Shown here one piece after another: positions 34,346-43,145 of a stretch of DNA of 64,000 nt. The stretch is from positions 124,001 to 188,000 of the forward strand of contig JANQPG010000050.1 of assembly GCA_028289545.1 (NCBI GenBank). The letters are read 5' to 3'. The stretch comes from Woeseiaceae bacterium (lineage in GTDB: Bacteria > Pseudomonadota > Gammaproteobacteria > Steroidobacterales > Woeseiaceae). How positions within the stretch are numbered: the stretch's first letter is position 1; each line of letters begins with the position of its first letter. The notes beneath the pieces were generated by a model. That model was not told the origin of the DNA. It searched no databases and saw nothing but the letters and a program-made list of their open reading frames with translations. A program made the translations under genes and the position numbers.

Positions 34346-36817
34346 TCATTCCGAACGAAGCACATCCGAGGGCAGCTGCCGCGCCGCACTGTAGGCCTGC
34401 CCGCCTGCCGCCAGCCAGGACAGCAGCACGCAGCCGACGACGGCGATCAGCCACGGAAGTACCGAGACGTCGATGGCATCGATGAAACCGGAAAGGTAGG
34501 CCTGCGTTGCCCAGTAGGCGAACGGCAACGACAACAGGCAACCGGCGACAACCGGAATGCTGAAGTCGCGCAGTATCAGCACGGCCACCTGATAGCTCGA
34601 GGCGCCCATCGTCTTGCGCACTCCGATTTCATGCCGTCGACGATGGGTCTTGAAGATAGCCATACCGACGAGCCCCAACACCGCAATGGCAATGGCCAAT
34701 ACCGAAAGCAGCCTGACCGCCTTGGTAAACCGGTCGACCGGTGCAAACCCTCGCCCGAACGCTTCATCGAACAGCTCATAGCGGACCATGGCATTGGGCC
34801 GCCGCGACTGCACAGCCTCGGAGACGGCGCGCACCGCGGCCGGGCTGCCCCCGTCTGCAAGCTTCACAACCGGATAGAAGTAAGGCGCATCGTTCAGCAG
34901 ATACAGGTTCGCACGGGTTCCGCTCGCCGACAGAACGAGCGGCCGGGTCTCTACAACGCCAACGATAGTCATGACCGGATTCATGTCCAGCGTCTGTCTG
35001 AACTCCCGGCTCAGGTACAGATCGGCGCCCAGTGCGTCCTCCGCGGTGTCGAAACCCAACAACCTGATGAGAGTCAGGTCAACGACAATCTCAACAGGGT
35101 CGCCGATCGCCGCAGCGTCGGACAGGCTCGATGTCTCGGTATCGCCACGTTCCTCGCTAAATGTTCTGCCAGCCAGGAGCTGAGTGCCGAACGTCGAGAA
35201 GTACCGGTAGCCCACCTGGTTCAGGAACACTTGCTGCACGCCGTCCACACCCGTCTCTTCCCTCGACACGCGCAGGAAATTCTCGTGATTGGACCAGGGC
35301 AGGAAGTCCATGCTTGTCGCACCTTCGACCCGCCGTTCCTCGCGTAGTGCTTCGGCAATGCTCTTGTAGCCCAGAGCGCGCGAATCGTCGTCGGTCAGGA
35401 TCAGCAGCGAGCGCGGATCCGAACCCAGCGCCGAACTCTGCACGTGGTTGTTCTGTAGCTGCACGACGATCAGCAGGGTCACGAGCGTGCACGTAACCGC
35501 AAACTGAAACACGACGAGCCCGGAGGCGACGAACCGCGAAAACGGCGCGACGGCGCCGTGGCGCAACGCCTGTATCGGCTCGATCTGCATCATGCGCACC
35601 GCCGGCAGAAGACAGCTCAGCGTCGCCACGACAACAACGATGACCAGGAACAGCGGCCAGTGCGTCAGCCGCTCCGAGAGTCCCAGCAGCAGATCGATAC
35701 CGGTCTCACGCTGCACGGCCGGCGCGAGCAGCAGCAGCGCACAAACGGCGAGCACGGCGGCGACAACCGATTGCGCCAACGACTCGACCCAGTATTGCTG
35801 GAACACCTGCAGGCGCGTTGCACCCAGCACCTTGCGCATGCCCATTTGCTTGATGCCGAGCGCCGCCTGGGCTGTTGCAAGGTTTGCGTAGTTCAGTCCG
35901 GCGACCGCCAGCACCATGACTCCCAGAAGATTGAGTATCCAGGTAATCGACAGGCTGTCGGCGCGCGACTCGAACAGCGCCAGATCGAGCGTGCGGGTCG
36001 GCAGCTGACTGAGCGGAATGAGATCAAGCTGCGTCACGGCCATGTTTGCCTGATCCGGTGGCAGGTGCCGGGCCATGAAAGCGTCCAGCTCCGAGCGCAG
36101 TATCTCCGGTGTCATACTCGAGACGGTCGGGTCGAAGCGAACGTAAGTAACGGGACCGATGCTGAGCCACCACTCGGGTTGCCCCGATTCATCCGGCCAC
36201 GCGTACAGGAAGTCGAAATAGCCGGACGCCTCCTCGTCCGGGCCGAAGTGCGTGGGCCCGTCGGGCAGCGCGACGACCGCGCGAACGACGGGTGAGAAGT
36301 CTTCGCCCACGAGAATATTGAGACCAATGGGATTGCGGTCGCCGAACAGCCTTTTGGCCGCCCGGCTGGTCATGACGACGTTGTCCGGACCGGCCAGCGC
36401 CGTTTCCAGGTTTCCGGCCACAACATCGAAGTCGAATACGTCGACCAGAGCCGCATCGGCGCGGGCGCCCGTCAGGTGCAGCTTTTGGCTGCCCCAGGTT
36501 ACGGTCCAGCGGCGCTTGTTGCCGACACGGGCAACCGCCGCGAGCGTCGGGAAATCGCTCTGGAGGTAACGTGCAATCGGTGCCGTCACGCGCGGGCGAA
36601 AACCCGTGCGCTGCGAGCCTTCACCGTACTCCTGGGTCAGCACGTAGATGGATTTGCTGCCGTCGAGCACGCTGTCGCTCAGGGACCAGTAGGCATTCAC
36701 GGCTATGGCGGCAAAAAAACACGTGAAGCCCAGCGCGAGCGACACGATGTTCATCTCGGCCGTAAACGGCGATCGTTTGAGCTGCCGCCCGGCGTTACGC
36801 AGATAGTGCAGATACAC
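34346..36817 (-). CDS. MacB/FtsX-type ABC transporter permease
   Basis: 823 residues from a GTG at 36817, which starts 1 nt after the ATPase stop with GGAG upstream; the reading can be extended 17 residues but that overlaps the ATPase gene. A first TM (about 18-38) is followed by a MacB-type periplasmic domain (about 40-260) and three TMs. A second periplasmic domain and three further TMs follow, giving the duplicated FtsX layout. AALGIKQMGMRKVLGATRLQVFQQYWVES is the conserved coupling helix. It pairs with the ATPase and HlyD-like adaptor to export a peptide, lipid or antibiotic. Confidence 0.88.
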   Translation of the reverse strand: MYLHYLRNAGRQLKRSPFTAEMNIVSLALGFTCFFAAIAVNAYWSLSDSVLDGSKSIYVLTQEYGEGSQRTGFRPRVTAPIARYLQSDFPTLAAVARVGNKRRWTVTWGSQKLHLTGARADAALVDVFDFDVVAGNLETALAGPDNVVMTSRAAKRLFGDRNPIGLNILVGEDFSPVVRAVVALPDGPTHFGPDEEASGYFDFLYAWPDESGQPEWWLSIGPVTYVRFDPTVSSMTPEILRSELDAFMARHLPPDQANMAVTQLDLIPLSQLPTRTLDLALFESRADSLSITWILNLLGVMVLAVAGLNYANLATAQAALGIKQMGMRKVLGATRLQVFQQYWVESLAQSVVAAVLAVCALLLLAPAVQRETGIDLLLGLSERLTHWPLFLVIVVVVATLSCLLPAVRMMQIEPIQALRHGAVAPFSRFVASGLVVFQFAVTCTLVTLLIVVQLQNNHVQSSALGSDPRSLLILTDDDSRALGYKSIAEALREERRVEGATSMDFLPWSNHENFLRVSREETGVDGVQQVFLNQVGYRYFSTFGTQLLAGRTFSEERGDTETSSLSDAAAIGDPVEIVVDLTLIRLLGFDTAEDALGADLYLSREFRQTLDMNPVMTIVGVVETRPLVLSASGTRANLYLLNDAPYFYPVVKLADGGSPAAVRAVSEAVQSRRPNAMVRYELFDEAFGRGFAPVDRFTKAVRLLSVLAIAIAVLGLVGMAIFKTHRRRHEIGVRKTMGASSYQVAVLILRDFSIPVVAGCLLSLPFAYWATQAYLSGFIDAIDVSVLPWLIAVVGCVLLSWLAAGGQAYSAARQLPSDVLRSE

Positions 36818-36818
36818 G

Positions 36819-37511
<693 letters not shown>

Positions 37512-37552
37512 TCTCAGGTTTTCCTCGTTACGCATCGCTCGGCGAAGTCTGT

Positions 37553-38917
37553 TCAGCGAAGGCGAATGGTGTCCCGGCTACCGAGGCCGGCATAACTCGA
37601 TACGATGACCGTCTCGTCAGCACGCAGCCCGGAAACGATCTCGATACCCTGGCTCGTGCGCCGGCCCGCCGTAATGTCGCGGCGCGACGCTTTCCGCCCG
37701 TCGGGCGAGACGACAAACACCCAGCGGCCGCCGGTATCTTCGATGTAGGCGCCGCGAGGAATGACAATGGCGTTTTCCTGCCTGCCGAGTTCCAGCATGA
37801 CGGGTACGGTCTGTCCCAGACGCAGCAGTTCAGCTACCGGGTTTTGAAAGCGCAGCTCAACCTCGAACTGGCGGTTCTCGACCTGCGGAAACACTTTATC
37901 GAGGCTTACCGCCACCGGCCGGCCCTCGAGCGTCGCCCTGCCCTCGACAGCCCTGTCGATCTGATTCAGATAAAACTCGTCGACGCGAGCCGAGAGTTTG
38001 AGATCCTCGGTGCGATCGATGCGCCCGAGCCGGGTTGCCGCTGACGCAACGGCACCCACTTCGACCAGCAGCTCGGAGAGCTGTCCGGCGATGGGCGCAA
38101 TGACGGTCAAGGCGTCGATTTCGGCTCTGACGACGGCGAGGCTCGACTCCATTCGCGTGAGCGACTGTCGGAGCTGCGACAGGTTGGCCTCGCTGTGTTC
38201 GAGACTGGTGTTCTTCGCCGCAACCGTCCTCGCGATCGAGTTTTGCAAGTGTTCGACCTCGCGCTCGAGATCCACAACGTCGATCTCCGGCACGGCGTTG
38301 CCGCGGTAAGGGCGCAGCTTCTCGAGCAGAGTGTTTGCCTCGCTGAGCTCAAACGACAGCTGATCGATCTGCTCGCGGTAATCGGTTTGTGAGCGATCGA
38401 GTTCGAGCCGCGCGCGCGTCAGGTTGCTGAGCTGCTCGGCGTAAGTGCCCTCCTGGCGTATGAGCGCCAGCTCGAGGTCGGTATTCTCGATCCTCAGGAT
38501 CGCCTGGCCCGCACCCACCGTTTCCCCCTGGTCGACGAACACTTCGGCGACGCGCCCCCCCGACACCGTGTCGAGATAGACCGTCTTGTCCGGGATAACT
38601 CGCGCATCGACCGGCAGATCGAGGGTCAGGTCCTGTTGGGTCACGGCAGCCAACATCAGGCCGTCTGCGTTGACGGAGCGCCATTCGGCGACGGCGTACA
38701 GAGAGACGGCAACAAGACCGACCAATGTCACTGCCATCAAGCCTCCCCGACGGATCGCGCGACGGCGACGAACGTCATCGGGAATGCGCGTGTCCATCCC
38801 CGTCGAGGCCTCGTCGGCTCCCGTTTCACCGGCGGACGTTATGATCCTGGTGGATTCTTCGGGAACCGAAGCGTCGTTGGCCGGCCGGCGTGATTTTGAC
38901 GGTAGGGGTTTGAGCAT
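37553..38917 (-). CDS. HlyD/MacA-type membrane-fusion protein
   Basis: 454 residues. One TM (about 58-78: LMAVTLVGLVAVSLYAVAEW) is followed by a barrel-sandwich half (VYLDTVSGGRVAEVFVDQGETVGAGQAILRI), a long helical hairpin (about 165-275, rich in Glu, Leu and Gln), the second lipoyl half (VIAPIAGQLSELLVEVGAV) and a beta-barrel with RGAYIEDTGGRWVFVVSPDG. It links the inner-membrane MacB-type pump to an outer-membrane channel or donates substrate. Its stop is 41 nt before the ATPase start. The operator at 38928-38959 lies 10 nt upstream of its start codon. Confidence 0.9.
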   Translation of the reverse strand: MLKPLPSKSRRPANDASVPEESTRIITSAGETGADEASTGMDTRIPDDVRRRRAIRRGGLMAVTLVGLVAVSLYAVAEWRSVNADGLMLAAVTQQDLTLDLPVDARVIPDKTVYLDTVSGGRVAEVFVDQGETVGAGQAILRIENTDLELALIRQEGTYAEQLSNLTRARLELDRSQTDYREQIDQLSFELSEANTLLEKLRPYRGNAVPEIDVVDLEREVEHLQNSIARTVAAKNTSLEHSEANLSQLRQSLTRMESSLAVVRAEIDALTVIAPIAGQLSELLVEVGAVASAATRLGRIDRTEDLKLSARVDEFYLNQIDRAVEGRATLEGRPVAVSLDKVFPQVENRQFEVELRFQNPVAELLRLGQTVPVMLELGRQENAIVIPRGAYIEDTGGRWVFVVSPDGRKASRRDITAGRRTSQGIEIVSGLRADETVIVSSYAGLGSRDTIRLR

Positions 38918-38927
38918 GTCGTCACCC

Positions 38928-38959
38928 TGTGTACATGTAGACAGGTACAGTTGTACACA
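38928..38959. promoter_or_regulatory. GntR (YtrA-type) operator of the efflux operon
   Basis: TGTGTACA (38928-38935) and TGTACACA (38952-38959) form a perfect 8-bp inverted repeat with a 16-nt spacer. It begins 10 nt upstream of the HlyD-like start codon (minus) and 80 nt upstream of the GntR start (plus). The GTGTA...TACAC form is known for YtrA-subfamily repressors, which the divergent gene encodes. Confidence 0.75.
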
Positions 38960-39039
38960 TATAGTGTGGTATCGTCAAGCTTGCCGGCAAACGCTCAGCC
39001 GGATGCTGACGTCAATTCGCGAGATTTCGAGTTAATTCA

Positions 39040-39399
39040 ATGAGTTCAGAGTGGCGAGCCGACATCCCGATTTACCGGCAAATTGTCGACAAACTGCTGG
39101 AGGGCATACTCGACGGCACTTACGACGAAGGCTCGCTGCTGCCGTCCGTGCGTCAGATCGCGGAAATTTTCGACGTCAGCGCCATCACCGGGGCCAAGGT
39201 GGTCCAGGAAATGGACAAGGAAAACGTTACGGTCAAGAAACGCGGCGTCGGCACCCACGTTAAAGCCGGCGCGCGCGACGCGCTACTCGCGAGAGAGCGC
39301 AAGCGCTTCTGGAACGAAGAGTGGCCGGCCTTCCGTGACCGGATCGAACAGCTGGACATCCCGCCGGGCGAGCTTGTTGCGCTGCTGCAAGAAAGCTAG
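39040..39399 (+). CDS. YtrA-subfamily GntR repressor
   Basis: 119 residues. The GntR winged helix occupies almost the whole protein: ADIPIYRQIVDKLLEGILDG, EGSLLPSVRQIAEIFDVSAITGAKVVQEM, VKKRGVGTHVKAG, followed by a short dimerisation helix (DALLARERKRFWNEEWPAF). This short C-terminus is the mark of YtrA regulators, which commonly repress adjacent ABC exporter operons. It is divergent from the HlyD-ATPase-permease operon, with a perfect inverted repeat between, so it probably represses that operon and itself. Confidence 0.92.
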   Translation: MSSEWRADIPIYRQIVDKLLEGILDGTYDEGSLLPSVRQIAEIFDVSAITGAKVVQEMDKENVTVKKRGVGTHVKAGARDALLARERKRFWNEEWPAFRDRIEQLDIPPGELVALLQES

Positions 39400-39479
39400 C
39401 GTCTTAACCGCAGACGGCCTCAACGGCGCGCTCGGTTTTCCGCAAAGACTGATTGGCTTGTGAACATGGAATCAGTAGA

Positions 39480-39493
39480 GGCGTCTTGACGCC
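39480..39493. repeat. Hairpin upstream of the retron RNA
   Basis: GGCGTC-TT-GACGCC is a perfect 6-bp hairpin whose right arm overlaps TTGACG (39486-39491), a good -35 match. About 17 nt further on lies CAACAT (39509-39514), a weak -10. Transcription from these elements would start close to 39521, the first base of the retron RNA repeat. Confidence 0.4.
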
Positions 39494-39520
39494 AACAAAG
39501 CCGTATCCCAACATACGCAT

Positions 39521-39687
39521 CGCAGCCAGCCTTCGAGAAGCTCAGCGGTTCGACTCAGATTGAACCCGTGAGATCTCTGGGGATACCCCGGGGAGAAGCC
39601 ATTGCCAACACACTTCAACTCCGGCACTCCGCTGCGCTTCGCGCAGATGTGTACCGGAAATACGAGAATGGTCGAAGGCTGGTTGCG
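39521..39687 (+). ncRNA. Retron msr-msd non-coding RNA
   Basis: A 167-nt structured region two bases before the reverse transcriptase. The ends form a 16-bp inverted repeat (a1, 39521-39536; a2, 39672-39687), with 15 Watson-Crick pairs and one G-U. Next is a stem-loop at 39541-39572 (CTCA/TGAG outer, GGTTC/GAACC inner), then a stem at 39574-39596 with GGGG-ATA-CCCC; these are the msr. A long msd-like hairpin spans 39599-39671: CCATT/AATGG at its base, TCCGG/CCGGA in the middle, and CTGCGC-TTC-GCGCAG at the tip. A candidate branching G is in AGC (39539-39541). This order, a1-msr-msd-a2-RT, is the retron layout. The structure was folded by eye. Confidence 0.85.
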
Positions 39688-39689
39688 GC

Positions 39690-41003
39690 TTGACCAGTAA
39701 AGCCACGCAGGCCAGATGGCTCGCACTGTCCATCCTGTCGGGGCGCTGGGACCAGGCAGCCGTCGCCGAACGTCTTTCTCGAGCGTTGCCCCCGGAGTCT
39801 ACCGACCTCGAAAAACTCGGCGCGAGGCTTAGTTTTCACTTCGACGAATCTTCACCGCCTGGCGTCGACAGACTGGCGGGGTTGCTTCTTGAGGAGCCGC
39901 TCCTCGAGGCGGTTTTCAAAGCCGGAGCCATAAAAGGGCCGCTGCTCGATCCACCGGTAATGGGGACGACACCCGGAGACCTGAAGACGCTACGTCTGCC
40001 GCAGCTCACTACCTGGTCGGACGTCTCAGACTGGTTGGGGCTGTCCGATCAGGAAACCGCCTGGTTTGCCGATTCGAGATCACAGCAGGCCAGCAACACC
40101 GAGAAGAAACTGCATCATTACAACTACTTCTGGGTGCCCAAGCGATCCGGATCGCAGCGTCTTGTCGAAGCGCCCAAGTATCGCCTGAAAACGATGCAAC
40201 AGAAGATACTGCGAGAAATCCTCGACAGCGTACCGCCGCACCCAAGCTCGCACGGTTTTGTCCGGGGCAGGTCGACAAAGACATTTGCTGCGCCGCACAC
40301 TGGCCAGGAAGCCATACTGCGCCTCGACCTGAAAGACTTTTTTCATTCCGTGCCGATGGCGCGCATTGGCGCGCTGTTTCGTACGCTCGGCTACCCCAGG
40401 ACGGTAGCCTGGCTGTTACAGGGTCTCTGCACCACGTCCGTGTCGCCCACACTCGCGGGTCACGCTTTCAAAGATCTGCCATGGACCAAACGCAAGCGTC
40501 TGCAAGCGAAACACCTTGCACAGGGGGCACCTACGTCGGCGCAGCTAGCGAACCTTTGCGCCTGGCGGCTCGATTGCCGGCTGCAAGGCCTTGCTAATCG
40601 TTTCGGTTTTGAATACACACGCTATGCAGACGACATGGTCTTCTCCGGCTCATACCGGCTCGCCAAAGTGTCGGAATTCATGGAAGCGCTGACCGGAGCA
40701 GTCGCTATCGACGAGGGTTTTCAGCTTAACCATCGCAAGACCCGGCTTCGGCTCAAATCTCAGCGGCAGTGTATTGCAGGCGTTGTCGTCAACGAGAAAC
40801 CGAATTGCCGCCGTGCGGAATGGGATCGGTTGAAAGCGATTTTGTACAACTGCGGGCGATTCGGGCCCGAGAGCCAGAATCATGACGGACATCGAGACTT
40901 TCAGGCACACTTGCGCGGAAGAGTGGCTTACTTGTCCTGGCTGAACCCATCGCGCGGTGAAAAACTGATGCGTTTGTGGAAAAACATTGAGTGGGAGGGA
41001 TGA
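39690..41003 (+). CDS. Retron reverse transcriptase with N-terminal extension
   Basis: 437 residues from a TTG two bases after the a2 repeat. Residues 1-135 are an N-terminal extension I do not recognise. The polymerase domain follows: HGFVRGRSTKTFAAPH (about 188-203, where retrons often have an NAxxH motif; here FAAPH), RLDLKDFFHSV (211-221), QGAPTSAQLANL (278-289), YADD (312-315) with the two catalytic Asp, and IAGVVVN (362-368), equivalent to the retron VTG region. The C-terminal WLNPSRGEKLMRLW closes a thumb-like part. The layout resembles the longer, myxobacterial-type retron enzymes. It would copy the upstream msd RNA into a branched msDNA. No classical retron effector gene is recognised next to it. 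Confidence 0.93.
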   Translation: MTSKATQARWLALSILSGRWDQAAVAERLSRALPPESTDLEKLGARLSFHFDESSPPGVDRLAGLLLEEPLLEAVFKAGAIKGPLLDPPVMGTTPGDLKTLRLPQLTTWSDVSDWLGLSDQETAWFADSRSQQASNTEKKLHHYNYFWVPKRSGSQRLVEAPKYRLKTMQQKILREILDSVPPHPSSHGFVRGRSTKTFAAPHTGQEAILRLDLKDFFHSVPMARIGALFRTLGYPRTVAWLLQGLCTTSVSPTLAGHAFKDLPWTKRKRLQAKHLAQGAPTSAQLANLCAWRLDCRLQGLANRFGFEYTRYADDMVFSGSYRLAKVSEFMEALTGAVAIDEGFQLNHRKTRLRLKSQRQCIAGVVVNEKPNCRRAEWDRLKAILYNCGRFGPESQNHDGHRDFQAHLRGRVAYLSWLNPSRGEKLMRLWKNIEWEG

Positions 41004-41010
41004 GCAGCGA

Positions 41011-41100
41011 ATGAAAACGCTCGCCAACTCAAACCTGAGCACAACCCTTGTCACGCCCGACGAGGTTGTCGCACTCGATACCGGCCGACGACACTCATGA
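41011..41100 (+). CDS. Possible 29-residue leader peptide
   Basis: An ATG at 41011, 8 nt after the RT stop, opens a 29-residue reading (MKTLANSNLSTTLV and onward) that ends in TGA overlapping the next gene's start as ATGA (41097-41100). A GGGAGG element lies 14 nt upstream. The overlap suggests translational coupling of the RT to the pilin-like gene. The composition is not informative, and this could be chance. Confidence 0.3.
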   Translation: MKTLANSNLSTTLVTPDEVVALDTGRRHS

Positions 41101-41636
41101 ATAAACTCCGGCAGAACAGCGTACAGCTGATCATCGTCACGGACCTGAGCCAAACGCTGCGATCCACACTGGAGATCGGCGCTGTCATTGCGATCCTGAT
41201 AGCAATCACTGGACTGGCCGCCAGCGACGCCGACCGGCATTTCGCCAAATCGCAAATCGCGGAGGCGCTGATCATTACGAGCACGACGCGTTACGACATC
41301 ATTGCTTACCGCGCGGAACACGGCGAGTGGCCGAAGATCGGGGCCGACGAGTCGAAACCTCTGACCGACACCGCCAAAAATTTCGGACGTTACGTCTCGC
41401 ACCTCGAACTCGGCGCAGAAGGCAAGCTCACGGCGGTGTTTGACGGCGACCGATCCATCGAAGCTTTACGCGGACAAAGACTCACTCTTCGCCCCGTCGT
41501 CGTAACCGCCAACCCGAGCGCGCCCGTTTCCTGGGTATGCGGCCAGCACCCGGTTGGCGACGGGCGGAATGCCGGTAGCAACGACGACACAACCGTGGAC
41601 CCACATCTCCTGCCATCCATCTGCAGAGGCCATTAA
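41097..41636 (+). CDS. Pilin-like protein without a prepilin cleavage site
   Basis: 179 residues. One hydrophobic helix (about 27-45: EIGAVIAILIAITGLAASD) sits after a 25-residue polar lead, without the G/FTLIE prepilin peptidase site. The rest matches the PilA encoded at 42641 in layout: IAEALIITSTTRYDIIAYRAEHGEWPK against [25 protein letters not shown], and LTLRPVVVTANPSAPVSWVCG against [21 protein letters not shown], with a final Cys. It looks like a paralog of the pilin that has lost processing and would be a single-span protein with a pilin-like globular domain outside. It is 42 nt from the end of the possible leader and RT region. Confidence 0.75.
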   Translation: MNKLRQNSVQLIIVTDLSQTLRSTLEIGAVIAILIAITGLAASDADRHFAKSQIAEALIITSTTRYDIIAYRAEHGEWPKIGADESKPLTDTAKNFGRYVSHLELGAEGKLTAVFDGDRSIEALRGQRLTLRPVVVTANPSAPVSWVCGQHPVGDGRNAGSNDDTTVDPHLLPSICRGH

Positions 41637-41642
41637 CCGACT

Positions 41643-42632
41643 ATGTTCAGTTCGAAATCGACAGAACAACTTGCATTCGTTAGCAGACAGCTTTCCCAGC
41701 TGCTGGAACGAAGTCCGCTACCCGCCGCACTCCAGACGCTGTCGGATGCCAGCCCGAACCACTACTCAAGAGATATAGAGTACCTGCGGCGGCTGCTGGA
41801 AGGTTCCGCGGAACGGCGACCCGGCAAAGATCCGTATCACGCCATCCAGAAACTGCTGCCGGCGGTTGGCAACTCGAGAGACACGCTGTTTCGCGAATTT
41901 GTCGCCTACGTACGGCAAAGCCGAATCGTTTTCGAGACCTACTCGGCCGGCGTCGTCAGCCTGGTTGGCTATCTCGCGGCGATCGCTTCGGTCGCGTTTG
42001 TCGTTGCGATGATCTTTGCAATCTACGTGATCCCGACATTCGAAGAGATGTTTGCCGAGCACCGCGCCAACCTGCCGGAATTCACCCAGCTCGTGTTTGC
42101 GCTCGGCGGCGCCGGCGTGCCGGTGTTCGCCTCCTTGCTGGCCCTGACCGTCATAGCCGTCGTGCTTTTCGTGAGGCTGTTTCATCAGCGCATACAGCAG
42201 ATGAAACCGCTCCCCCGTTGGCCACGGTGGGCGCCGATGCTGGGTCGAATCGCCGAGACCTACAACTTCGGCCTGTTCCTCAACTACGCACGAATCCTGG
42301 GAAGCTGCGGCGTCGAACCGGACAGAGCCGTAGCGGAAGCTGCGGCGCTCACAAACCAGCCGGACACGCTGTCGCTGGACGGGTTGCGGAACAAGGCGAG
42401 CAGCCGTGAACAGCTCCCGGCCCTGACCGAGCTGAGTGTCGCCACACGGCTCGGCCATTTCGACGCGGAAGTCTCGCATCAATGCGAACAGCACGTGGGC
42501 GAACTGACACTTGCCCTTGTCGAGACTCGTGACCGTGTCTCGGCCGTTCTGAAGGTTGCCCTCTATGTGTTCGTTGGAGGGCTGGTGGTAGCAATGTATC
42601 TGCCCATCTTCAGGATGGGCTCCGTCATATAG
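41643..42632 (+). CDS. PilC/GspF-like inner-membrane pilus assembly protein
   Basis: 329 residues with a single cytoplasmic-type GspF domain before two hydrophobic helices (about 105-135 and 160-185) and a second helical half ending [25 protein letters not shown], the usual C-terminal TM of PilC/GspF. Standard PilC is about 400 residues, so this copy is shorter. Members form the inner-membrane platform of type IV pili and type II secretion. It lies 6 nt after the pilin-like gene and 8 nt before PilA. No PilB, PilD or secretin gene is near. Confidence 0.88.
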   Translation: MFSSKSTEQLAFVSRQLSQLLERSPLPAALQTLSDASPNHYSRDIEYLRRLLEGSAERRPGKDPYHAIQKLLPAVGNSRDTLFREFVAYVRQSRIVFETYSAGVVSLVGYLAAIASVAFVVAMIFAIYVIPTFEEMFAEHRANLPEFTQLVFALGGAGVPVFASLLALTVIAVVLFVRLFHQRIQQMKPLPRWPRWAPMLGRIAETYNFGLFLNYARILGSCGVEPDRAVAEAAALTNQPDTLSLDGLRNKASSREQLPALTELSVATRLGHFDAEVSHQCEQHVGELTLALVETRDRVSAVLKVALYVFVGGLVVAMYLPIFRMGSVI

Positions 42633-42640
42633 GTAACCGT

Positions 42641-43114
42641 ATGAAACAAGCAGGCTTCACTCTGATTGAACTCATGATCGTCGTTGCGATCATCGGCATC
42701 CTGGCGTCGATTGCAATCCCCGCGTATCAGGACTACACAATACGTGCACAGGTTGCCGAGTCTTTCTCGATTACCAACGAACTGAAACTGTCGATCAGGG
42801 ATTTTTACAAGAACCGCGGCCGCTTCCCCGTCGACAATGAGGAAGCCGGCGTTCCCGCCCCCGAACACCTGATCGGCAATTACGTCACCCGCGTCGACGT
42901 CGTCGACGGCGCCATGCACGTGAGTTTCGGCCACTACGTCAACGCGCAGCTCGACGGACAGACGATCACGATCCGACCGATCTTCGTCAGCGCAAGCCCT
43001 ACGAGTCCGATATCCTGGACCTGCGGCTACCGCGAGCCGCCCGCGGGTATGAAGGGCGCCGGCGAGGACAGGACCAGCCTCGAGGGCAAACACATGCCAG
43101 GCGTTTGTCGGTAG
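42641..43114 (+). CDS. pilA: Type IV major-pilin-like protein
   Basis: 157 residues with a classic type IV prepilin N-terminus: a short leader MKQAG, cleavage after Gly, then [24 protein letters not shown], with the conserved Glu at +5. The globular part has two Cys (SWTCGYR and GVCR) that can form the C-terminal disulphide loop. It should be processed by a PilD-type peptidase encoded elsewhere and assemble into a pilus. It follows the PilC-like gene by 8 nt. The paralog at 41097 shares its C-terminal domain. Confidence 0.95.
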   Translation: MKQAGFTLIELMIVVAIIGILASIAIPAYQDYTIRAQVAESFSITNELKLSIRDFYKNRGRFPVDNEEAGVPAPEHLIGNYVTRVDVVDGAMHVSFGHYVNAQLDGQTITIRPIFVSASPTSPISWTCGYREPPAGMKGAGEDRTSLEGKHMPGVCR

Positions 43115-43145
43115 CGGCGGGACGCGCTTGCGGGGCACTCGACCG

